Part shown: piece after piece, positions 24,252-34,518 of the stretch | Layout: each line of letters begins with the position of its first letter | How positions within the stretch are numbered: position 1 is the first letter of the stretch | DNA from: Pachyseris speciosa | Lineage: Eukaryota; Cnidaria; Anthozoa; Scleractinia; Pachyseridae | Reading direction: 5' to 3' | NCBI GenBank assembly: GCA_016490735.1 | Contig: JAEMWC010000100.1 | Span: forward strand, 601,001-665,000 | DNA: 64,000 nucleotides | Notes under the pieces: generated by a model | Databases searched by the model: none | Told to the model about the DNA's origin: nothing | What the model saw: the letters and a program-made list of their open reading frames with translations, nothing else | Program-made: the position numbers and the translations under genes

Positions 24252-27200
24252 GAGCTATTCGCTATATGGACATCACACCGTCTGACATGTGTCCCCACTC
24301 AAGCAGAGGCTTTTGTGCACGGATCGGCCTCATCAGCCATCTCTGTACACATATATCCGTCCCCCCAAGCAACTAGATGTAATGGTCATCATCGATTTCG
24401 ATGGACGAACAACATATTGTTTACATGTACCTTTACGTTCTAGCTTACACATGGCGTAAAATCATACTATTATATTTCCATTCTCAATACGAAAGTAGCT
24501 ATTTCTTATATCTCAAAGACTGGAAAATATATCTAATCAAGTAATCTAAATTTATATCTAGCTTAAGCTTTGAAAACGGGGCCGAGGAAATTTTCTGCGT
24601 TTCAACACAACTTCACTCAAACAAAGGTGTAAAATTGGAGGAGTAGTATAACGACTCAAATCAGTCTCAAAGTCACATAAAAAAGAGAAAACAGTGAAAG
24701 CACGAAAGAAAAAGGAAAACGGAAATTGGCATCAACCAGAATTTTTATATAGCCTGTCTTTTTTTTGAACGACGAAAAACCACTCGCAATGAACCCGGTC
24801 AGACACTTGAGCTAAGCAGCCCATCCAGTTTTTTAAAATTATATGTATTTTAAATTGAAACGTTTCGGTTTCTTGTTATTTTCTTTAGAACCAGTAAGAA
24901 CCGGTAAGATTAGAGCACTAGGAGTACAAGCCCAGCTGAAACAAGATGTTATTTCAGGTAAGCAGAAACTGTGAAGGTTTTGTTTACATCCCTCGTTGAA
25001 TCAGCTGAAAGCGACACTGGAAGCTAGTATAACTCCCTACCCTTTCAAAGACCACCTTTTACCGGAAAATATCGAAAATTCTCACGCTCTGATTGGCTAA
25101 TTTTTATCATCAATAAGAGTACAGACAAATGAAATTTTAATTTATGCGAAAATCTGTAGCAAGATGGAGTAGTGCTACATGCAGGACTTAAATATTGCTT
25201 TTAACTTAGTTTTGTTGATGACACCCGCCCTGACGAGGAGAAAGAGAGAGACTTATCATATGCTGAACTCATGTTTTATATAGAAGCTCCTGAAAATGAA
25301 GCAACTGAACGAAAAACAACCTTGTTATCGAATTAAGCGGAGTTGACTTTCAAGAAATTGTTTGAAACGCTGGGTCCAAAGGCTCTAATCGAAACATACG
25401 TTTAAAGCCCAGGCCAAACGGACTCGCAAGTAGCCGCAAGTAGCCGCAAGCTGAACTTGCAGAGAGACTTGCGTTAGGTGGCCAAACGGACTCGCAAGTT
25501 TCCTCGCAAGTTTCCTCGCAAGTACACGCAAATCGCAAAAAAACCCATTTCATTGGTTAATAAGTTGCTGTAACAAGGAATATACGTCACTCAACTTACG
25601 TTGACTTGGGTTGGGTGGCCAAACGGTGAAAACCTTGCGTCGACTTGCGTGCAAATTTAATCTCTACCAAAGTGAGCGAAAGTCATCGCAAGTCAACACA
25701 AGTGCACGCAAGTCCTGGCCAAACAGAGTCGCAAGTCGCAAGTTTCGTCTACTTGCGAGTCCGGTTGGCCTGGGCTTAAGTGTTTTGAGAAGATTTTTCC
25801 AGGTAAAGACACACGATAACAATTCTAACAGTCCAGTTTCTATCGGAAAAACATTTACTAGACTTCTTGTTTTCACAAAGGTTTTGCCAGAAACAAAAAA
25901 ACTCCTCGTAAACTGTTCATTGCCCATCGACGTACCTTCTGTTAAGTTTCCCGCCTGGTGCTCTGAACATGAACTAAACAAAAACTTGCTCGGAATGACT
26001 GAGGAACAGCCAGAAGAAAGTCTTCGACGCTTTCAGGCTAAGGCACGGACTTAAATATAAACGTTTTACATCTCCACAAGGCTTTTCAGATCGTATTTTG
26101 AATTTGATTCAACTTTCTGCAGCAAGTGAAGAGTTTAATTTATGATACGTCAAATTGTCAACTTTTTAGCTAATGAAAGTTGCTTAGCTGTTGTAACTAG
26201 CCAATCAGAAAGCGAGAATAGCTATTGACAATGTTTGGGTAAGTTTGAATAAAATTCATTTACTTCGTATGTTTGCGGTTGTTTACGGTGCCTATTCTTG
26301 TCATTTAAACCCGGCATTTGTCCATTTTGGGGTTTGTTATTGTAAAAAACAAATTGACGTCAGTTTTATTGTAATTGTAACGTTGAATATTTTACTCTAA
26401 AGGCAAAACTTCCCTCTCTTTATAGAGAAATAATCCTACATTGGCAAGAAATTAATAGTGTGAATCTTAAAACAAAGAAAGACGCACTTGATCAAATTAT
26501 TTGAAACAGTTTCATAAAAATCAATAACGTGTCCGTGTATTATGAAAGTTGGCACCAAGCTGGTGTCTCTAAACTCTCGAGCCTTGTGGATGGAAACAAA
26601 AACCGGCTTCTATATTTTAATGAGTTCTTACAGAAATTTAAGATTAAGTGCAACTTTCTTCAGTACTTTGGCCTCATTTCCGCAATACTGGGAAAGTGGA
26701 AGAGTTATTTAAAAGAAGAAAATCAAACTCAGCCTAATACAACTAATTTACTTGCCACTGACAAGATCACTAGGTGATAATCAGGATTCTAATCCCCCAA
26801 CGGCGGAAGAAAAGCTTACAGAACAGAATTCAGTAAAGAAGAATGTCAGAAAAATTTATTCTCTACCGTTTGTTGCCACAAAAGTAATAAAACTTCAATA
26901 TTTCAATACAAAATTATTCACAACGTCCTTTAAGCCGCGGCTACACGAACGATTTTTTGCTTGCGATGGTGATGCGATTTTTTGTAAAATTGTCGCGTCG
27001 CCGGCGCGCGATGAAAATCACCGTGTAGCCACCCTCGCACAGGTGATGCGACAGCTCAAAAAATCGCAGAAAAAGAATCGCGAAAAGTTAAACTCATTTA
27101 ATTTCTCGCGATTTTTTCTTGCGACTTTTTACCTGTTGCGTTGCCAGTTCAAGGGTGGATTTTCATCGCGCGCTGGTTACGCGACAAAATTGTAAAAATC

Positions 27201-30200
27201 GCATCACCGGCGCGAGCGAAAAATCGCTCGTATAGCCATGGCTTTACACGAATGCTGTTCTTTACAAAATGAAAAAAGTCGAGGATCCATTCTGTCCCTA
27301 TTGCACAAATGTGGAGCAAACAATCACCCATTTATTTGTATCCTGTCCTGCTGCAGTTTCCTTCTGGTCCGATTTTACTGGTTGATACCAGTATTATTCC
27401 AAGGAAACTCTAACTCTGGGCAAAAAAGAAATCATGTACGGTGTAATGAATAATTGGTCGTCTTGTTCAACCCTGAACCATCTTATTTTTATTAGTAAAT
27501 ACCTAATCTATTGTAAAGCATTAAGTCGTTGTTACATCAAAAGATTGAAACAGAAAAATAAATAGCATCCAGTTCAAACAAATGCAACACGTTTTACAAG
27601 AAATGGGCTAAATTCTTAAATTATCATCTAATTACAATGTTCTAATAACGGAAGCTTTAGATAAACAATTGAGAATAAAAATTAGTGATAAAAATTGTGA
27701 ATGACGTTTCGATGAATCGTTCATCATTTTCAAATTCGTAAAAACTAAAAGTCAAATTCTTGTGAGTTCTTTATATGCTAAAATGTGTGTGGGAATCTCG
27801 TTGCATGTAATTAAAAACGCTACAATGTGGAACGTAGAAAGTGATAATTAGGTACTAAATAATTTTGCTTTGATTGAATCAGATTGAGTGTTCAGCTTAG
27901 GTTTCATTTCTTGGATAAAAAGCATTTCGTAAATTAAGCATTCAAATTTCCCACGACATTTCTTTAGAATGGTGAATTGTTCCTGAAGATCTTTGTTTCT
28001 CTGATTGTGCGCGTCACGCAGGTGTTTTCCAATAGCAGAGTGTTTGTGTTCCTCAATGCGTTGAAAAAGGTGTCGGCGAGTATAGCCAACATAATCTGCA
28101 TCACACAGATCACATTTGAATTTATAGACAACGCATTGTTGATTTATTAACGGTGGTTTGGCCTCTGCTACTTTGATGTCGTCGGCAATTTTCTTGCTTG
28201 TAAACACTGGGCGTAGATCACTGTTTACTTTCTTTCCAAGATCGGACAGCTGTCTTCGTACAACGTCGGCTGATCTTTGATCCTTGAACGGCAGAATAAT
28301 TCGAACGTATCCACGTATCTCTTATAAAAGGAAGGTAACTTATCTTCGCTTTCTAGGAGATATATATATATATTATAAGAGATACGTGGATGACACCTTA
28401 GCCGCGGTAAAAGATATTCCAACTGCTACGGCTTTCCTGGCAACATTAAACGAAGCACACCCGGCAATCAGCATCACGATGGAAGTTGCAAATAACAACA
28501 AACTACCTTTCATCGGAATGGAACTCATAAAGATTGGGAAACAGCTGAAAACATGTGTCCACAGGAAAACAACAAATAAAGGCCTACTTCTCCACTATCA
28601 AAGCCATGTTGATGCCCGTTTCAAACGATCCCTTCTAATGACTATGTTAAACCGAGCCCATTGTCTCTCATCTTCACCTGATCTATTTGCTGAAGAATGT
28701 GACAACTTGAAAGGGATCTTCTTAAAACTGAAGTACCCAGATAATCTTATTAATTCCACAATAACTAGATTCATCGAGTCGCGAAATCAACAACAAGTTC
28801 GCGATGTTCAAGCAAATGCGCCTGTTCGAATTATTCTGCCGTTCAAGGATCAAAGATCAGCCGACGTTGTACGAAGACAGCTGTCCGATCTTGGAAAGAA
28901 AGTAAACAGCGATCTACGCCCAGTGTTTACAAGCATGAAAATTGCCGACGACATCAAAGTAGCAGAGGCCAAACCACCGTTAATAAATCAACAATGCGTT
29001 GTCTATAAATTCAAATGTGATCTGTGTGATGCAGATTATGTTGGCTATACTCGCCGACACCTTTTTCAACGCATTGAGGAACACAAACACTCTGCTATTG
29101 GAAAACACCTGCGTGACGCGCACAATCAGAGAAATTAAGATCTTCAGGAACAATTCACCATTCTAAAGAAATGTCGTGGGAAATTTGAATGCTTAATTTA
29201 CGAAATGCTTTTTATCCAAGAAATGAAACCTAAGCTGAACACTCAATCTGATTCAATCAAAGCAAAACTATTTAGTACCTACGTTCCACATTGTAGCGTT
29301 TTTAATTACATGCAACGAGATTCCCACACACACTTTAGCATATAAAGAACTCACAAGAATTTGACTTTTAGTTTTTACGAATTTGAAAATGATGAACGAT
29401 TCATCGAAACGTCATTCACAATTTTTGTCACTAATTTTTATTCTCAATTACAATGTTATTGTTTGTATATATTTGTTTGTAGTTTTGGTTAGAATTTGTT
29501 GAATGGTATTCACTGTAAGCTTTGTTACATGTTGTTAACAGTGCAATATATATGGCTTGCAACTCCGATTCTCTTTGTGTCACTTGTATTGTACGCAATT
29601 TAATACCACAGCTTTGTGATGTGATTGAAGATTAAAGATTAAAGTATAATGAGTCAAATCGGTCTCAATATCCCATAAGAGAGAGAAAATAGGGGAAGCA
29701 AGAAAGAAGAGGGACAAAGGAGACGAGAATGTGGCATCAACCGAATTTCCACGTAGCCGTCTCTTTTTGCAACGACGAAAAACCACTCGCAGTGAGCCCG
29801 CTGAGACACTTGAGCCGAGCAGCCCCTTCAGTTTTCAAAAATCCAGGCTGATAAGTATTCTAAATTTTAAGTGTTTGGTTTTCTTTTTGTTTTCTTTAGT
29901 ACCAAGTGAGATTAGAGCACGAGGAGCACGCGCACAGTTTGCGTATATCGATGCCTTGAAGCATGGAAAGGTAAAGGTGTACCGTGCTAGAATCATGCTG
30001 TTAGGCCAAGATCGAGCGGGGAAAACAAGTTTGAAGAATTCCTTCCTAGGCCAGCCATTTAACCCTGGTGAACCGAGCACTGACGGAATAACGGTTGATC
30101 CATCGAAGTTCGAAATTGTCGTTGATCAAGTCAAGAATTGGCGGCGAACTGGTGAGAAGCCATTTATATCTCAATTTGCAGACGATCTTGCAACGAGGGT

Positions 30201-33200
30201 GGCTGAGGAACTTGGGAAAGAAAAAGCAGTATCGGAAAATGACGTCCACCAAGTCATGAATGTGGAGCAAACTGAAGAGAAGCTGAATGTATCTCAGTCT
30301 GCAAACGACCTTGCAAAGATAATGGCTGAACAAGTTAAGGAAGGAGAAGCAAACTCTGCACACCAACACGAACCAAAGAAGGTATAATAGCACATAAAAT
30401 CAATTGCGATCCCTTTGTGCATAAAACGATGGTAAACGAATTTTGTTGGAATTTATCACCGACAATTAAACTCATCACCAATAGATGAGCGTGGGGAAGG
30501 TGCCGACAACCCGGTGGAAGTCGCAAGCATGCGCGTAGGTAACCATGACAACCCTGTGAGCGGCCACCACCTGGCACCGTCACACTGAAGGACTTCTTCC
30601 AGTGGACAAAGGGGGGTACCAGCTCTAGAAGAAAAATACTTCCCAGGGATGGGAGGGACGGGATAAAAGAACGGCAAGGAACACGACTGAACGCGAATGA
30701 TCGCACGCGAAATACTAGACCTCAATCAGAGCACTGTAAGTTACATAAGCCCCTGATCCCCCAGGATACCTCGTACAATTTACGGAGCGAAACTGCTAGC
30801 CAGCAATTGTCTCGCGTTTAACCTTGCCTAAAAAAATTTAGCCACATTTAAACCCGGTGGGAGCCGCAAGCATGCGCATAGGTAACCATGACAACCCTGT
30901 GAGCGGCCACCACCAAATAGTTCTCCAAGGTGCTTGGAGGACGGGCCCGCGAACAAGGGAGTCAAGGGACCGAACTCCCAACGACCCCACACAATTCTCA
31001 ACCTGAGACTTACGGCACTTACCCCAAACTTGCGTGCTACCTGTCAGAGGCCACGAATAAACTCCTATTGGCGACACACTGACGCTTCCAAGGTACAACT
31101 ACACGCAGTCCAAGGAGAATCCCAAAGTAGAGCAACCCTGTCACTGCCGCGGGACAAGCGAACACGACTCAAGACGCAAAATGCAGTGTCTGTAAGAATG
31201 GGAGCCCAACAAACCAGAGAGCCACACCTCAAACCGAGGATGCTTGAAATCAGCACGTGAACACTGTTATATAAGATGAACGGAGAACTGAGCCAACGAC
31301 TCCACAGGTGTTCGAATGTACAATTGGTATACGTTGCTCGACCATCGACCCAGCGCCTAAATTAAATAGTCATGAACCCACCCACGTGCAGCCACTATGG
31401 CAGCACCAATACGAAAACTGTGACTTAAGAACGATCCTTGCAGGTCAGCTGCAGACAAAATGTTCCGAAGCCAACCTGTCAGACGCGCTCGAGACAAGGG
31501 AGTACCATCTTTATATAGAAACAAGGGACATGCCTTTTTCCCCCTAATATGCAAATAAGCCAGGAGCGACTGAACGGCACACAAAGGGAACTTTCCTCAG
31601 CCGATGTGAAAGGAGTCTGTCTTTGACGCCTTCAGGTGAATGCGCAGGCAGGTGGGAGAGTCACTGGAGTCCATTACGACATCAGGGATGCTAAGATGAA
31701 TTTCCTCCGAGAAGTTAGCCATGTTTGGCACAGTGAATTCCGAAGAATGTAGTAACCCGAAGTTCGCCAGATTTCACGATGCCAAAACATGCAATGGTCC
31801 GGGTCGCTTAGAAACAGAGAGCGAAATATCACCAGCAAGGTGTTGTCAGTAACAGGAAGGCACGGGGGCGAGAAGCATGCACCAGCAGTGCACTTGATAC
31901 CCCGCAACACACGTAGTAATCTTGAACAGTTCACCAACGGATCAGAAAATCCCTGTTCGATATGCAGGGCCAGCACTGCAAATAAATACACCTTGATAGT
32001 GGAGGACTGGACCGAAGCAGCCAAATGGGTAGCAAAGAGGCACAAAGTCCATTCGTCCGCTGTTCACGGAGAATTATGTGGGCCGAGCCTTCCGGTTGAC
32101 AACAAAAGTCCACAAATCCATTCTACCCGAAGGCGTAAGCATTCCGCGTTGTAGGGTGAGCCCCTCTGCTGAGAACTGCTGGCACCGTGCTTCAAGAGAG
32201 GGCTGGTCAAGTCCTACAGTAAGTTGCTGGGAATCTCTGTTGGGAAGGGCTGGGCGTCTGGCGCGAGAAGTCTGCCAGTGGAAGCGAGAAAGGCCGTTAG
32301 CAATTTTATTTACGACGCCAGACAAGTACTGCGAAGTAAAAGTGAAGTTGAAACGAGCTGCCACCGCCTGGAACTTATGGAATAAGAACATAATACATGG
32401 GACTCGGGATGTCCGCGAAACCAGGATACTGACGACGGCCTCGTTATCTGAGCGAAACAGGATATGCTTCCGGAACCACTGTGAACCCCAGATGTGCGCA
32501 GCGACAACAACCGGGAAAAGTTGTTGGAAGTTAATAGACTACCCTGCTTGACCTGGGCCCCAAGCCCCACTGAACTAATCGCCTGAAAAATAAGTGCCGA
32601 AACCAAGAGAGCCTTCTGTGTCTGAGGTGACTGCCAAGTCAGTAGCGGTTGACACGCCTGGTAAGAGCCAAAAGCTGACGCCATGCCAGGAAAAAAGGAA
32701 TTCGTCCCACCATTGCAGGTCCGAGTGGAATTCGGTATTCAAACGGATAGGGTGGACCCACTGCCGAAAACAGCAAAATGATCAACCATGTGGTGAAGAA
32801 ATGTCCGACAGGGACACATCACCTTAGCTGCATGGTGTAGGTGGCCAATTAGTAACTCCAGGTGGTGCCGGGTGCACCACTGACGATTACTCCATTGGCC
32901 AATCAGCTAAACCAACTTCTCTTCCAGTAAGCAAACGCACTGTATCATAGAGTCTAGTTCGATGCCCAGTACAACCAGGCAGGTAGATCGGCCGATGCAC
33001 TTATTGGGATTGAGAGGCAGACTCAGAGCTCGACACACTTGCTTAGCCGTGTGAAGGTTATGCGCACACTGCGGTGAGGAATGGGGGCCGGCTGTGATGA
33101 AGCCATCGAGGTAGTGCTCCAGCTCAGAGAGATTGCGCTTTTTCAATAGGATCCATTCCACCATATCCGCTAGTGAGTTAACGATGAAATGGTGCTGATC

Positions 33201-34466
33201 GGAGGCCAAATGGACAGCTAAGTCAACATAGTAGTTGGCTTGGGTATATCACGCCATTCCGATAAACCGCTCCCACGTCAAATTTTGCCATTAGAGTCCC
33301 CGGCCCATATTTTGAAACCATGCGAATGATGTCTACTGAAACCATGCTGTGTCTTCATAAGGCATTCATACTTCACTTTTATTATTGTTCTATGGTGTGG
33401 TATTTCTCTAGTAAACTGGTAAACTGGACCTTCTAAACAAACGTATTCTTCGATTTATTTACAAGGATTTTAACTCTGAGTACAATAGTTTACTTAAAAG
33501 GGCAGGAACTGCAAACCTTAAAGATAAGCGCTTACAAAACATGATTCTTACTATCTTCAAATGTCTTCATTTTTATGATTATCCAAGATATTTGAAAGAT
33601 ATGTTTCGCTTGCGCTCTAGCACCTATTTTTTAAGAGGACATAATATGCTCTGTTTGCCTAAGCCATTGACCACTTCTTATGGTATCAATTCTTTTAGTT
33701 ACTTGGCAGCAATGTCGTTGAACTCTCTTCCTGACCATCACCGCACTACATGTATTTCTGATTTTACTTCTTTTCGACGACTGATATCTACTGGGAACAA
33801 ATGATCTTGCACTTTCTACATCAAGATAATTAGCAAGTTAGTTGTCTAGGTAGTTAAGTTATTTTGTTTGTTATATAGAATTAACTTTTTATTATAATTA
33901 ATTATTAATGTAGTTGGCTCGAAGATATTAGCACTTGAGTGCTACTCTGTAAATTCGAGGGTGAATAAAGTTTATTGACTGATTTGATTGATTGTAATGT
34001 ATTGCATCGAACACTCCTCCCCGCTAATGCCATCATTGACACTGTAACCATGTGGGGAAGAGAGATCGACGATAAGGCGCCATTTCCCGAGTTGACCTTT
34101 TCTTGGGTATAACCCCAAAGCTGCTGACCTGCATATAAGGGAGAGGGGGTGATGCAAATGGCCCAGCAACCCTATTCAATGTCACCTCGTTTGCTAAATA
34201 GTCATCAATCACTGAGGGATGCTGCCGAGCAGACCATTTGTTCATCTTGGCTGACTTAAGTTAACGGCCACTCTCGAAACCCAGTCGAAACTCGGTATGC
34301 AAGCCATCGAAAACCTAAGAAACTACTCGAGGAACAGGATGGCCTTCTAACTGCCTTGAAAATTCAGCTACGTTGAGAGGACTCACGATGGAAATTGGTG
34401 GCAATGAAGGGGGTGCTACAGAAAAAAAAAACATAGCAGGGCGCCAATTACCCAGTAATGAACAAC

Positions 34467-34518
<52 letters not shown>

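Larger units (their letters stand above)
21970..24370 (+). mobile_element. APE-type LINE with SINE insertion
   Basis: Pieces in order: endonuclease C-terminus (about 22165-22260, [20 protein letters not shown]), linker and RT entry (22604-22940, [39 protein letters not shown]), deletion of the RT core, then the C-terminal region (23035-23330, [34 protein letters not shown]). After the SINE comes a decayed C2H2-like finger at 24275-24345 (CPHSS...[11 protein letters not shown]). Multiple frameshifts. Clade not assigned. Confidence 0.75.
27668..29453. mobile_element. palindromic Penelope-like element (RT + GIY-YIG)
   Basis: The right copy (plus, 28370-29453) encodes RT from [14 protein letters not shown] through PFIGMEL to a GIY-YIG endonuclease ([20 protein letters not shown], then GKHLRDAHN). 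The left copy (minus, 28325-27668) carries the same 3' part with a deletion from RYVD to the linker. Outer arms include the same AAACGTCATTCACAATTTTT-type ends. The right copy has a premature stop after HNQRN; the left copy reads through (AAA instead of TAA). Penelope elements often sit as inverted or partial tandems. Confidence 0.85.

Noticed and set aside
28300..28390. Bacterial-style terminator or CRISPR-like palindrome
   Set aside because: The inverted TATAAGAGATACGTGGAT words are the centre of the Penelope palindrome; there are no spaced direct repeats.
21414..29899. Hidden PAK kinase exons
   Set aside because: I looked on the plus strand for HRDIK, DFG and GTPYWMAPE-type coding and found none. 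I cannot exclude very short exons without a profile search.
29731..29899. In-frame extension upstream of the ROCO P-loop exon
   Set aside because: There is no ATG; the sequence matches the intron part of the duplicate at 24646 and a clear TTTCTTTAG acceptor precedes the exon.
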